In this document: positions 7,176 through 15,758 of the stretch, piece after piece
Layout of the letters: each line of letters opens with the position of its first letter
Position numbering within the stretch: the first letter of the stretch is position 1
Source of the DNA: UBA6614 sp002433235
GTDB taxonomy: Bacteria > Verrucomicrobiota > Verrucomicrobiia > Limisphaerales > UBA1100
NCBI GenBank assembly: GCA_002433235.1
Contig: DJHS01000158.1
Location: forward strand, 1-57,229
Length of the DNA: 57,229 bases
Reading direction: 5' to 3'
Notes under the pieces: model-generated
Seen by the model: the letters and a program-made list of their open reading frames with translations, nothing else
The model's database searches: none
Told to the model about the DNA's origin: nothing
Program-made: the position numbers and the translations under genes

Positions 7176-8798
7176 CTATCCGGCAGACACCGGCCGTGCC
7201 AACTCTCGCTGAAGAATGGTGTCACGCTGCATCCAAGTCTCATCGTGGCCGGGGCAGTCGAGATTGTAGTGCAAACCACGACTCTCGGGGCGCTGCAGGG
7301 CGCTGTTGATGATTAACTCCGCCACCAGCGCAATGTTGCGTAGTTCCAACAGGTCCGCTGTCACCTTGAAATCCCAGTAATACTGCCGAATCTCTTCACG
7401 CAAATTCTCGATGCGCTTGCGCGCGCGCAACAGCCGTTTGTTCGTGCGTACAATCCCCACATAATCCCACATGCACCGACGAATCTCATCCCAATTGTGC
7501 GACACCACCACCAGTTCGTCCGGGTCCGTCGCGGCGCCTGACTGCCAAGCCGGAATCCGCACATCGCCCAGATCAGTCACCATTTCAATCGCTGCTCCTG
7601 CCGCCCGATGCGCGCAAACCAACCCCTCCAATAGCGAGTTGCTCGCCAGCCGATTGGCGCCGTGCAATCCAGTGCTTGCAACTTCACCCACGGCGAACAG
7701 TCCCGCCAAGGCCGTCCGGCCATCCACGTCCGCCACCACCCCGCCACACTGGTAATGCGCGGCAGGCACAACAGGAATTGGCTCCTTGGTGATATCGATG
7801 CCGAAGTCTTGACACGTCGAATAAATCATTGGGAAGCGGTCGATGATAAACCGCGCCGGCTTGTGTGTAATATCCAGCACCACATGGTCTGCTCCACTGC
7901 GCTTCATCACGCTGTCAATGGCGCGCGCCACGACGTCCCGCGGCGCCAGCGAAGCCATCGGGTGCACCGATTCCATAAAGCTGTTCCCGTCCAGATCGCG
8001 CAACACTGCCCCTTCTCCACGCAGGGCCTCACTGACCAAGAACGATTTAGCCTTGGGATGATACAAGCAGGTGGGATGGAACTGGACGAATTCCATGTTC
8101 GAAACCGGCACCCCTGCGCGATAAGCCATTGCCAAGCCGTCACCCGTCGCCACGTCAGGGTTCGTCGTGTAAAGGTAAACCTTTCCACACCCGCCCGTGG
8201 CCAGCACCGTCGCCGGTGCCGCAAATGTTTCCACCCTGCCTGTGTCCCGATTTAAGACATAGGCCCCCACGCAGCGATTCTCCCCGTCGAGCCCCAGCTT
8301 GTGCGTGGCAACCAGATCGATCGCTAGGTGATCCTCAAATACGTCGATGTTTGGAACCCGCTCAATCGCCGCCAGCAACGCCCGCATTACCTCCCGCCCC
8401 GTAGCGTCTTTGGCGTGCAGCACGCGCCGTTTCGAATGGCCGCCCTCCTTGCCCAATGAGTAAAATCGCTCGCCATCCGCCGAGATGGAATCGCCCCGCG
8501 TAAACTCCATGCCCGAGTCAATCAGCTCCTGCACCCGTGCCGGCCCTTCCTCAACAATTGTCCGCGCCACATCCTCCCGGCACAGCCCGGCACCCGCGCG
8601 CAGTGTATCCGCCACGTGCAGGTCAAACGAATCCGTTGGCTTGGTCACAGCCGCGATGCCGCCCTGTGCATATTGCGTGTTGGCTTCCGCAAGATTGCGC
8701 TTGGTGATCAACGCCACACGCCCATGCGTCGCGACCTTCAAGGCAAAGGTCAGCCCCGCAATCCCGCTGCCAATCACGATGGAATCATACTGTTTCAT
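7176..8798 (-). CDS. nadB: L-aspartate oxidase
   Basis: A 540-residue flavoprotein that oxidises L-aspartate to iminoaspartate, the first step of NAD synthesis. The N-terminal FAD motif is IVIGSGIAGLTFAL, followed by ANTQYAQGGIAAV, FHPTCLYHP, SEALRGEGAVLRD, YQCGGVVADVDGRT and TGLHGANRLASNSLLEGLV, all signatures of NadB over the related fumarate reductase and succinate dehydrogenase flavoproteins. Length and the ATG at 8798 fit the family. It follows panC by 26 bases on the same strand, so the two are probably cotranscribed; nadA is not in the window. A 17-base palindrome lies just upstream of its start codon. Confidence 0.96.
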   Translation of the reverse strand: MKQYDSIVIGSGIAGLTFALKVATHGRVALITKRNLAEANTQYAQGGIAAVTKPTDSFDLHVADTLRAGAGLCREDVARTIVEEGPARVQELIDSGMEFTRGDSISADGERFYSLGKEGGHSKRRVLHAKDATGREVMRALLAAIERVPNIDVFEDHLAIDLVATHKLGLDGENRCVGAYVLNRDTGRVETFAAPATVLATGGCGKVYLYTTNPDVATGDGLAMAYRAGVPVSNMEFVQFHPTCLYHPKAKSFLVSEALRGEGAVLRDLDGNSFMESVHPMASLAPRDVVARAIDSVMKRSGADHVVLDITHKPARFIIDRFPMIYSTCQDFGIDITKEPIPVVPAAHYQCGGVVADVDGRTALAGLFAVGEVASTGLHGANRLASNSLLEGLVCAHRAAGAAIEMVTDLGDVRIPAWQSGAATDPDELVVVSHNWDEIRRCMWDYVGIVRTNKRLLRARKRIENLREEIRQYYWDFKVTADLLELRNIALVAELIINSALQRPESRGLHYNLDCPGHDETWMQRDTILQRELARPVSAG

Positions 8799-8802
8799 GT
8801 GT

Positions 8803-8819
8803 GCTGTAAATTTTACAGC
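8803..8819. promoter_or_regulatory. 17-base perfect palindrome in the panC-nadB gap
   Basis: GCTGTAAA-T-TTTACAGC is a perfect 8-base inverted repeat around one central base. It fills most of the 26-base gap between the panC stop (8825) and the nadB start (8798), ending 4 bases from the nadB ATG. The symmetry and size fit a dimeric repressor operator; as RNA it could also fold over the ribosome-binding region. There is no T run, so it is a poor intrinsic terminator. No regulator is assigned. Confidence 0.45.
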
Positions 8820-8824
8820 CCCGC

Positions 8825-9655
8825 CTACAATCGTCCATTGTCAATCAACCGTGTCTTACCCACATATACCGCGAGTGCCAGGCGTACCCCTTTTCCTGGC
8901 AACACAGGTCGCAGTGTATGTTCATCAAAAAACTCCATATAATCAACGCGGGTGTTGGGCTGCTTCTCGATCAATCTTCTAAGCCGATGTCGAAGTCCGC
9001 GCAAGTCCCCATCACGCACTGACCTGCGCGCCAAGCGGATCGCCTGCCACAACACATCCGCCCTCTTGCGTTCGTTGAAATTCAGTAATTCATTGCGCGA
9101 ACTGCAGGCCAGTCCATCCGGCTCACGCACCGTCGAAGCCACCACGACACGCACCGGCAGATTCAAATCACGCACTACCCGCTGAATGAGCGCCGATTGC
9201 TGGAAATCCTTTTCGCCAAATACAGCCACATCCGGCAACGCAAGATTAAACAATTTAACAACCACCGTCGCCACCCCACGGAAATGTCCCGGCCGTGCCG
9301 TGCCCTCCATGCCGCGAGACACCGCCGTTTCCTCCACCATCACGCTTGCATCGCCCGCATAAAGCGTTCTTGGATTGAAAACCACATCCACTCCCTCCGC
9401 CTGGCACAACCGCTTGTCTGCCGCCAGTGGACGGGGGTACCGGCGTAGATCGCCGGCATCATTAAACTGCGCCGGGTTCACATAGATGCTCACCACCACC
9501 GCGCCATCTCCCGCCAACTTTCGAGCCCGGCGAATGAGCGCCACGTGCCCCGCGTGCAATGCCCCCATCGTCGGCACAAGCGCCACCCGTGTGCCCGCGC
9601 GCCGCCACGCGAGGGCCTGTCCCTGCATCGAACGACGGGAAGTGAGGGTTTTCAC
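8825..9655 (-). CDS. panC: Pantothenate synthetase
   Basis: Condenses pantoate and beta-alanine with ATP, the last step of pantothenate synthesis, in the cytoplasm. Motifs in order: VPTMGALHAGH (HIGH-like nucleotide site), SIYVNPAQFN, FGEKDFQQ, RDLNLPV and SSRNELLNF. The frame extends upstream to TTG codons at 9667 and 9661, but I choose GTG at 9655: it gives 27 residues before the PTMG proline, the same spacing as in E. coli PanC (known family fact). That start yields 276 residues, close to the usual 280. No Shine-Dalgarno is visible because the terminator hairpin of the upstream gene lies directly before it. Confidence 0.95.
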   Translation of the reverse strand: MKTLTSRRSMQGQALAWRRAGTRVALVPTMGALHAGHVALIRRARKLAGDGAVVVSIYVNPAQFNDAGDLRRYPRPLAADKRLCQAEGVDVVFNPRTLYAGDASVMVEETAVSRGMEGTARPGHFRGVATVVVKLFNLALPDVAVFGEKDFQQSALIQRVVRDLNLPVRVVVASTVREPDGLACSSRNELLNFNERKRADVLWQAIRLARRSVRDGDLRGLRHRLRRLIEKQPNTRVDYMEFFDEHTLRPVLPGKGVRLALAVYVGKTRLIDNGRL

Positions 9656-9665
9656 GGGCAAAAAC

Positions 9666-9696
9666 AAACGGGCCGCCCATTAAGTGCGGCCCGTTT
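9666..9696 (-). terminator. Rho-independent terminator of the glutaredoxin-like gene
   Basis: On the minus strand the stem AAACGGGCCGC pairs perfectly with GCGGCCCGTTT (11 bp, 9-base loop) and is followed by GTTTTTG. It begins 14 bases past the glutaredoxin-like stop codon and ends about 10 bases before the chosen panC start, so it separates the two transcription units or attenuates readthrough into panC. Confidence 0.85.
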
Positions 9697-9710
9697 CAGA
9701 GATCGGAGGA

Positions 9711-10049
9711 TTAATTTTTAAACTGAATCGCCTGTTCCTGCGGCATCTCATCCGCACAGGGTTGGTTGGTTGGCGCATCCGCCTCGGCCTCTGACGGCTG
9801 CACGACGGCGTTGGCCAACATCCATGCCTCCACCTCATCGCCACTCACGTCAGCAAGCATGTTGCCATTGATCTCCACGCATGGCTGCAACATCTGCCCA
9901 CTGCGTTCAATCATCTCCGCGCGGTGTTCAGGATTGTTCACCACATCCTTTTCCTCCCACTCCAGCCCGTGCTTGCGCAGGACCGAGCGAACACCTTCGC
10001 TCCAGCCGCACATGGGTTTGAGATAACAGGTAATATTTGGCTTCTCCAT
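9711..10049 (-). CDS. Glutaredoxin-like protein
   Basis: A 112-residue thioredoxin-fold protein. Near the N-terminus NITCYLKPMCGWSEGVRSVL has the glutaredoxin strand-Cys-helix arrangement, with the active site C-G-W-S, a single redox cysteine as in monothiol glutaredoxins. LQPCVEINGNMLADVSGDEV supplies the family's proline-containing turn and the later conserved D; the usual cis-Pro before Val is preceded here by Gln. An acidic tail follows. ATG at 10049 is preferred over an upstream start in the same frame because the fold begins right after it. It has its own terminator downstream and is divergent from glycerate kinase. Confidence 0.85.
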   Translation of the reverse strand: MEKPNITCYLKPMCGWSEGVRSVLRKHGLEWEEKDVVNNPEHRAEMIERSGQMLQPCVEINGNMLADVSGDEVEAWMLANAVVQPSEAEADAPTNQPCADEMPQEQAIQFKN

Positions 10050-10123
10050 AGGGGCGATGAATCTGGCAGAGGAATGCCCAATTTTCAATACTCAATTTTC
10101 AATTGAGATTTGATCTCTGAGAA

Positions 10124-11296
10124 ATGATAATTCAGCCCTTGCCGTTTTCCGTTCTCATCTCCCCAGACAAGTTCAAGGGCACCTTGACGGCCGCGGAAGC
10201 AGCCGAGGCGATCTCCCGTGGCTGGAAGAAGGCGCGCCCGCCTGACTCACTAACCATTCAGCCCATCAGTGACGGGGGAGATGGTTTTGGGAAATTGCTG
10301 TCTCCCATACTAAATGCTGACAAACAAGATGGGAATGCACCTAATCCGGCAAGCAGCCCCATCAAATATAGCTGGTGGCTGAATGCCGACAAAGGCACAG
10401 CCATTGTAGAGTCAGCTGAAATCATTGGCTTAGCGGCACTGATGCAGCATGGTCCTGCCCCCAGCCCGATGCAAATGGACACCAAGGGTATTGGGCGAGC
10501 CCTGATCAAAATCATCAACGGACAAGAACCGCCAACGGAGATCATTGTGGGCATTGGCGGCAGCGCCACCAACGATGGAGGGTTTGGCATGGCGCGTGAA
10601 TTGGGGTGGCAATTTCTGGATAAACAAGACCAGGAACTCACTTGTTGGACTGAGCTTTCCCGCTTGGAAAGTATTCGAAAACCAAGTCCTGAGATCTGGT
10701 CGAGTGGTGCCGGCCCAGCGATAACTGTTGCCGTGGATGTGCAAAACCCGCTGCTCGGCCCCAACGGGTGTACGCGTGTTTATGGCCCCCAGAAGGGCTT
10801 GCAGAAAAAGGATATCTCAAGTGCGGAGGCCGCACTCACTCGATTGGCCGAGGTTTGGAAGATGCAAGTGGGAAAGGATACCGCGAACATTCCCGGCGCC
10901 GGTGCCGCGGGTGGCCTCGGTTTCGGCATGCATTGTTTTGCAGGCGCGAGAATCAGGCCGGGATTTGAAATCTTTGCCAAGGCTGCAAAACTGGAAACGC
11001 TAATTCAAAAGAGCGATCTGGTAATCACCGGCGAAGGGCAAATGGACAAACAATCGATGATGGGCAAGGGCGTCGGCGAACTGGCCAAACTGGCCCAAGA
11101 ACAGGATCGCCCATATATCGCTCTTGCGGGGACAATTAACGATCATGATACCCTTGGAAACCGAATGGGAACCTGCCGGGCCATAACCGAACTCACTTCA
11201 GTGCCTGAAGCCATGACAAGGGCAGCCTACTGGCTGGAAAAACTCGCCCATGACGCGGCCCGGAACTGGCGCCCACATGAAAGTCAAGTCACTTAA
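10124..11296 (+). CDS. Glycerate kinase (glycerate 2-kinase, GlxK/GarK family)
   Basis: 390 residues, the usual length for the family. It phosphorylates D-glycerate using ATP, feeding glycerate from glyoxylate or sugar-acid catabolism into glycolysis. Signature segments: ISPDKFKGTLTAAEAAEAI at the N-terminus, PISDGGDGF, IVGIGGSATNDGGFGMA, VYGPQKGL, GAGAAGGLGFGMHCF and VITGEGQMDKQSMMGKG. The start ATG lies just after GATCTCTGAGAA. Its stop overlaps the convergent PDZ gene's stop by 8 bases, so the two 3' ends are interlocked. Which position of glycerate is phosphorylated cannot be read from sequence alone. Confidence 0.93.
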   Translation: MIIQPLPFSVLISPDKFKGTLTAAEAAEAISRGWKKARPPDSLTIQPISDGGDGFGKLLSPILNADKQDGNAPNPASSPIKYSWWLNADKGTAIVESAEIIGLAALMQHGPAPSPMQMDTKGIGRALIKIINGQEPPTEIIVGIGGSATNDGGFGMARELGWQFLDKQDQELTCWTELSRLESIRKPSPEIWSSGAGPAITVAVDVQNPLLGPNGCTRVYGPQKGLQKKDISSAEAALTRLAEVWKMQVGKDTANIPGAGAAGGLGFGMHCFAGARIRPGFEIFAKAAKLETLIQKSDLVITGEGQMDKQSMMGKGVGELAKLAQEQDRPYIALAGTINDHDTLGNRMGTCRAITELTSVPEAMTRAAYWLEKLAHDAARNWRPHESQVT

Positions 11297-13088
11297 ACTG
11301 AATGGAGTTCACCGCCTCGGGTACAAGCTTGATGAGGCCGATATAGGGGTGGGTCACCAATGTCTGACCCTCCCGCCAGTTGTGCAGTCGCAAGCTCAAT
11401 TTCCCGCGCTGGGTGAGGCTAGCCGTCGCTTCCTTGGGCGATGTCAACCCCGGCCGCACGACTAAATCCCCCTTTTTAACAGGGTCTGCCTCCGCGATGA
11501 TTTGCGCGGAGACGATGGCATCCTCCTTGTTCTGGATCACTTTAATTTGCCCGACCAGCTTGCCTTCCCGGTGAATTTCCAACTCATCCCCCAAGGCTGC
11601 CAAGCCCCGAGCAAATTCCTCCAAGCCCAGATGCTTCCGATCATCCGCTATCTCAGTGATCCTGCCAATCGGCGTCATCTCAGGCAGAGTTCCCGGCCCT
11701 CCCCCTTCGACCCGGGCAAATTTCACCAAGCCAATGCGGTTGAGCGGCACATCCAGCGGCTTCTCGGCAAAGGGCATCTTCACCGTCAATTTACCGCCAA
11801 AGATACGACCGATTTCGCCTGACATGGAATCATCATTGATCAGTCTTACAAAATCCTTTTTGCCGTCGCCTCCCCCCGCATCAATCGACTGGTTGGGCAA
11901 CCGCCCATCCCATTCAGTTACGCGGATATTTCCGATCACCATGGGGTTAGGAGTCGTTGGACTAAATTGGAGGGCGCGGCCCTTGCCTGCCCAAGCCGCC
12001 GGCTCGCGCCATGTCTTGACGTGCTTGTTGTCAATGAGCAGCGCGATGGTTTTCTTTTTTTCATCCATGCGAATGGAGAACCGTCCTCCCTTTTTGCCGG
12101 ACAGGAACCGCGACACCTGAGCGCTACCCAGACTGGCGGTCTGGAAATTATTCGGGCCAGCGCTGAGATACCGGTACAGATAAACGTAACTGGAGTTGAT
12201 TCGAATGGAATATGCGTTGGTGTAGCTGATGGTATACAGCTTATCAGCCTTGAGAATGACATCCATGCTAGGGGTGGCATTCCACGACAGATCAAACTCT
12301 ACATTCACACGCCCCGGCCAATCGAACTCGCGACCAATGATGCCCCCCGTGCCACGACTAACCAGCGCCCCCTCTTCCATTCGCCAGTGAATACTGTCGA
12401 GCGCGAAATTGAATTTCTTCTCCTTCCCATCCCGCTTGAGGGCGACCTCCACCTTGTCACCGGGCTCATGCCCCTTCACAAAGCGAATCAATTTAGCCCG
12501 CTCCTTAAATGGCTGGCCGTTGATGCTGGTGATGATGTCCCCGGCCATCAACCCCGCCTTTTGGGCCGGACTGTTGTCCACCGTTCGCTCAACCGTCACA
12601 CCGCCAAACAAATCCCCATCGTCACCCAAATAAACCCCCATGACTGCCGCGCCCCATCCCTTGAGAGAATCCGGCCCCTCAAAGACTACCTTGGAAGTCG
12701 AGCCCGGCATCAAGTGAGCAATCGCAGCCCTGGGAATGCGCAGCCGCCCCGCATACCAAGTGTCTAGCGTGAGGGCTTTCTCATCCAGAGCGGCCAACTC
12801 ACCTGCGAAGTCATCCCCGTTAACCAGTTTCACTCGCGCAGAATGAGGACGTGCGCCCTTGATCGGGGTAACCGCGGCCAATTGCAGCCTGCTCACACCA
12901 CTCCCTGCCACCTGCATTTCCGTCCTAACCGCCGGATGCCTCCACAAAAAATTTCCCTTCACGTCATAGCCCACCAAGGCACCAACAATCTTGTCCCCAT
13001 TGCTCAGGATAAGAGTGCCCTTGCGCGGCGCGGCGCCTACGGATAGAAGCAGCACACCAAAAAATGCGATGGCTAAAATCTTTTTCAT
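11289..13088 (-). CDS. Secreted PDZ-domain protein with NGD-type beta repeats
   Basis: A 599-residue exported protein (signal peptide 1-20). Two short beta modules open it, LILSNGDKIVGAL (27-39) and VKLVNGDDFAGEL (86-98), each ending in an xIPxxxIxxL-like strand. A PDZ domain follows (about 160-228; SPAQKAGLMAGDIITSINGQ), then a jelly-roll/LamG-like region (about 245-420) and two more beta modules (RLINDDSMSGEI; EGKLVGQI). PDZ domains bind peptide C-termini; no protease domain is attached. ATG at 13088 overlaps the TGA of the upstream gene (ATGA), so the pair is translationally coupled. Function unknown; a surface or periplasmic scaffold is the most I can infer. Confidence 0.75.
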   Translation of the reverse strand: MKKILAIAFFGVLLLSVGAAPRKGTLILSNGDKIVGALVGYDVKGNFLWRHPAVRTEMQVAGSGVSRLQLAAVTPIKGARPHSARVKLVNGDDFAGELAALDEKALTLDTWYAGRLRIPRAAIAHLMPGSTSKVVFEGPDSLKGWGAAVMGVYLGDDGDLFGGVTVERTVDNSPAQKAGLMAGDIITSINGQPFKERAKLIRFVKGHEPGDKVEVALKRDGKEKKFNFALDSIHWRMEEGALVSRGTGGIIGREFDWPGRVNVEFDLSWNATPSMDVILKADKLYTISYTNAYSIRINSSYVYLYRYLSAGPNNFQTASLGSAQVSRFLSGKKGGRFSIRMDEKKKTIALLIDNKHVKTWREPAAWAGKGRALQFSPTTPNPMVIGNIRVTEWDGRLPNQSIDAGGGDGKKDFVRLINDDSMSGEIGRIFGGKLTVKMPFAEKPLDVPLNRIGLVKFARVEGGGPGTLPEMTPIGRITEIADDRKHLGLEEFARGLAALGDELEIHREGKLVGQIKVIQNKEDAIVSAQIIAEADPVKKGDLVVRPGLTSPKEATASLTQRGKLSLRLHNWREGQTLVTHPYIGLIKLVPEAVNSIQFK

Positions 13089-13531
13089 CGTTTGAGAGGC
13101 TTCCCGGCTGATTTGCAAAAGAACTGCATCTCCGCACTTGTCCCCGGATGTTTGACGTAAATCAGGCCGGTAAACCCCTGCCCGGTTCCCCCAAAGATAT
13201 TCCCCGGCTCCCGGCTGAACTGCCAAAGATGGCGAGAGATTTGCTTGCCAGTATGATTGTCCACCACATCCACCACCACGCTGCCGTTGTGATGATTGGC
13301 CAAGCGCAGGGTCATGGTTGCAAACCTAGCTTCACTGACACGTGGCGGCCGCGCAATTTCTGGAATAGGCCCACGCGGGATCAGGATGTTTTGCTTCAGC
13401 ACCTTTGCCTGCGACAGCGGACGCGTTTCGCTCGCGCGGTAATAAACCTCGCATGCCATCGAAAATGCCCCTGCTCCCTGCCCGCACACCGCAAACCCAA
13501 AAACACCCCCAGCCATCAACAGCCACTTCAT
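13085..13531 (-). CDS. Small secreted protein of unknown function, coupled to the PDZ gene
   Basis: 148 residues with a signal peptide (MKWLLMAGGVFGFAVCGQGAG). I do not recognise the family. The mature part contains VSEARFATMTLRLANHHNGS and IYVKHPGTSAEMQFFCKSAG, suggesting a beta-rich fold with few cysteines. The frame continues upstream, but ATG at 13531 gives the only good signal peptide. Its stop overlaps the start of the PDZ gene by 4 bases, which implies the two products are made together and may interact. Confidence 0.65.
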   Translation of the reverse strand: MKWLLMAGGVFGFAVCGQGAGAFSMACEVYYRASETRPLSQAKVLKQNILIPRGPIPEIARPPRVSEARFATMTLRLANHHNGSVVVDVVDNHTGKQISRHLWQFSREPGNIFGGTGQGFTGLIYVKHPGTSAEMQFFCKSAGKPLKR

Positions 13532-13580
13532 GCCACGATTGTAGCGGCCCGAAACCGTTTGGCAATTGCGGAGTGTCGAA

Positions 13581-15641
13581 CTATTCGTACACCATGCCAA
13601 CCTTGGTCACCGTCAGATGGAAAGTGCCCTTGAAGATTTTGCCCGCGGCGGTGTCGAGGTTGTACTGGATGGCCATGGAGTGCACCGGCTGCACAGGCAT
13701 TTGCAGGAAAACGCTTTTGCCATCGGGGAGGAGCTTGGCGGATTGGATAGCGACGGCGTCGCGGCCCTGTTTCCCGGGATTTTTCACGGACCAATCCTTG
13801 GAGCCGTAGGTGGCGCTCCATTTGTAATTCCATTGCTCGGCGGACCAGCTTTCGATGTCTTCTGCGATTTTTTTGTCGAGCGCGGTGCTGAAGGTGAGGC
13901 GGATACCGTTGGCGTGCACCTTCATGCGGATGGGCTGCTGCAGCGGCGCGCCGGTGTAGCGAACGCGTTGGAGGCAGCCGTCGCGGATGGCGGCGGTTTG
14001 CCAGCCGAGCAAGCCAGTGACGTACAGGTGGCCGTCCTTGGGATTGAACCGCCCGCGGCACGCGCCGGAAAGGAAGCGCCCGCCAATGGGCATCGCGCCG
14101 CCATTGGGGCCGTCGCGGAGGATGTGCATCATCGTGCAGCGGCCGTAGGAGAAATGGATCAGCTCGCCGCCAAATTGGCCCCATTGGTTTTTCGGCACCC
14201 ACACTTGGCCGCCGGCGGAATTATCCAACACGCGCGGGATCCACATCAGCGGCGGGTCGTAGGTCTTCGGTGCCACCTTGCGTTTGTGCATGGGCATGAA
14301 GCCGTAAAAGCCGCCGGGCTTGATGACGTCCAGCCGCGTCTCGGGCACCCACGTGCCCTGTTGATCGGCGGCGGTGATGACGCCGTTGGGCCCCACGCCG
14401 AGTCCGTTAGGATTTCGAAAACCGGTGGCGACGACCTCCAGCTTGCTGCCGTCGGCGGCGACCTTTAGCAACACGCCCCCATGCGGCGTGCCCTCGGCGC
14501 AGCGGATGAAATAAAATTTGCCGTCCGGATCGGTCTCGAGACAGGTGGCATACGAATGACCGCCGCCGCCGATCATGATGTCGTTGTTGAACGCCTCATA
14601 AAAATCCGCTTCGCCGTCCTTGTTGTAGTCGTGCAGCCGCGTGATTTGATCGCGCCCGAGCACGTACACTTGATCCTTCACCACCCGCAAGCCCAGCGGC
14701 TGGTACAGCCCCGTGGCAAACCGATGCCACTTCACCGCCTTCAGCTCCGCGTCGATGCCCGTCACCTTCCAAACATCCCCATGCGCCGTGGCCACGTAAC
14801 AATCGCCATTGCTCGTGAAGTCATGCCCCGCCGTGAAGAACAGCGCGTTGTGCGGGTTCTTGTACGGCACCGTGATCGTGTCGATGGCAAACGGCGTCTT
14901 TCGCTCGTCCACGATGCCCTTGGTGACAATCGGCTTGCCCCAACGCCGCGGGCCGGGCTGGATGAATTTATCAAAATCCAGCAAGGATTTTACCCCAACA
15001 AGCTTGAGCAGATTAACGGGAGCCGTGGGATCTTTTAACCGAATTACTTGAAGAACTGCCGATCCCTTCTGAACTCTCAAATCCCGGCTAAAATGAACCT
15101 TTCCATCGGCGTCCTTTGCCAGCCACGGCGAATCGTAAATTTGCAGATCATTGACATCATACCGCACAACTACCCGTTGTCCGTGCACAAACAGTCCTTT
15201 GTACCGCGCACTACCTTCCGACAGCGGTCCGTTCTTTGGATTTCGCGAATCCACGAAGGATCCCTTCGCATCAGCCACACCCATCGTTGGGGTGTTTGCA
15301 AAAACGATTTTTCCATCGGGATTCAGCGCACGGATAAGGCCGTAGCGGGCGGGGTCGGTTTTAATAAAACCGCCGGCCCAGCCGGCGCGCCAGATGCAGA
15401 GGTCGGTGTCGAACACCATCGTGCCTTCGCCCTTGTCGCCCACGCGGATGGCGATGCCCTTGTGGGTGCTGCCCTTCGGCGTGGCAATGTGGCCCGAAAC
15501 GAACGGGCCGAACTTCACCTTCGCGTAGCGGGCATCGACCCAGTCGGATTCTTTTTGCTGGGGAATATCCTTCGGCGCGGCGGACAGGATGGGCGCGAGG
15601 GCGAGCAGGGTTAACAGGGATTTTGCTTTTTTGTTAAACAT
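13581..15641 (-). CDS. Exported beta-propeller dehydrogenase-like protein (sorbosone dehydrogenase-like, DUF6797-type)
   Basis: 686 residues with signal peptide (1-21). An N-terminal domain of about 230 residues begins ESDWVDARYAKVKFGPFVSG and resembles the DUF6797 type found in this phylum. A six-blade propeller follows (about 250-560), with motifs NGDCYVATAHGDVW, YQPLGLRVVKDQVYVLGRDQ, YNKDGEADFYEAF, ATGFRNPNGLGVGPNG and SYGRCTMMHI, as in the putative membrane-bound dehydrogenases of planctomycetes and verrucomicrobia. Those often carry a cytochrome c domain; no CxxCH is present here. It ends in a beta domain. The segment around 14990-15345 is clearly more A+T rich than the rest of the gene. 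Substrate unknown. Confidence 0.75.
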   Translation of the reverse strand: MFNKKAKSLLTLLALAPILSAAPKDIPQQKESDWVDARYAKVKFGPFVSGHIATPKGSTHKGIAIRVGDKGEGTMVFDTDLCIWRAGWAGGFIKTDPARYGLIRALNPDGKIVFANTPTMGVADAKGSFVDSRNPKNGPLSEGSARYKGLFVHGQRVVVRYDVNDLQIYDSPWLAKDADGKVHFSRDLRVQKGSAVLQVIRLKDPTAPVNLLKLVGVKSLLDFDKFIQPGPRRWGKPIVTKGIVDERKTPFAIDTITVPYKNPHNALFFTAGHDFTSNGDCYVATAHGDVWKVTGIDAELKAVKWHRFATGLYQPLGLRVVKDQVYVLGRDQITRLHDYNKDGEADFYEAFNNDIMIGGGGHSYATCLETDPDGKFYFIRCAEGTPHGGVLLKVAADGSKLEVVATGFRNPNGLGVGPNGVITAADQQGTWVPETRLDVIKPGGFYGFMPMHKRKVAPKTYDPPLMWIPRVLDNSAGGQVWVPKNQWGQFGGELIHFSYGRCTMMHILRDGPNGGAMPIGGRFLSGACRGRFNPKDGHLYVTGLLGWQTAAIRDGCLQRVRYTGAPLQQPIRMKVHANGIRLTFSTALDKKIAEDIESWSAEQWNYKWSATYGSKDWSVKNPGKQGRDAVAIQSAKLLPDGKSVFLQMPVQPVHSMAIQYNLDTAAGKIFKGTFHLTVTKVGMVYE

Positions 15642-15685
15642 GGATGGGCAGGATGTTCAGAATGAAGTTTTTGGGGTTGTGATGT

Positions 15686-15712
15686 GTGCTGCCGGCATCT
15701 TGCCGGCAGCAC
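15686..15712. repeat. Perfect 11-bp inverted repeat (intergenic hairpin)
   Basis: GTGCTGCCGGC and GCCGGCAGCAC pair perfectly around the loop ATCTT. It lies in the 117-base gap between the amidohydrolase stop (15759) and the start of the dehydrogenase-like gene (15641), both on the minus strand. No T run follows on either strand. It may end or stabilise the amidohydrolase transcript, or be a dispersed palindromic element; only one copy is seen in this window. Confidence 0.55.
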
Positions 15713-15758
15713 TTAGGCGTCTCATTAAAGAATATCCTGGGCATCGTGTGCATCCTTG

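Noticed and set aside
10081..10123. Direct repeat of CAATTTTCAAT and small GAGAT/ATCTC hairpin before glycerate kinase
   Set aside because: Too short and A+T-rich to separate from chance; noted only as possible promoter sequence.
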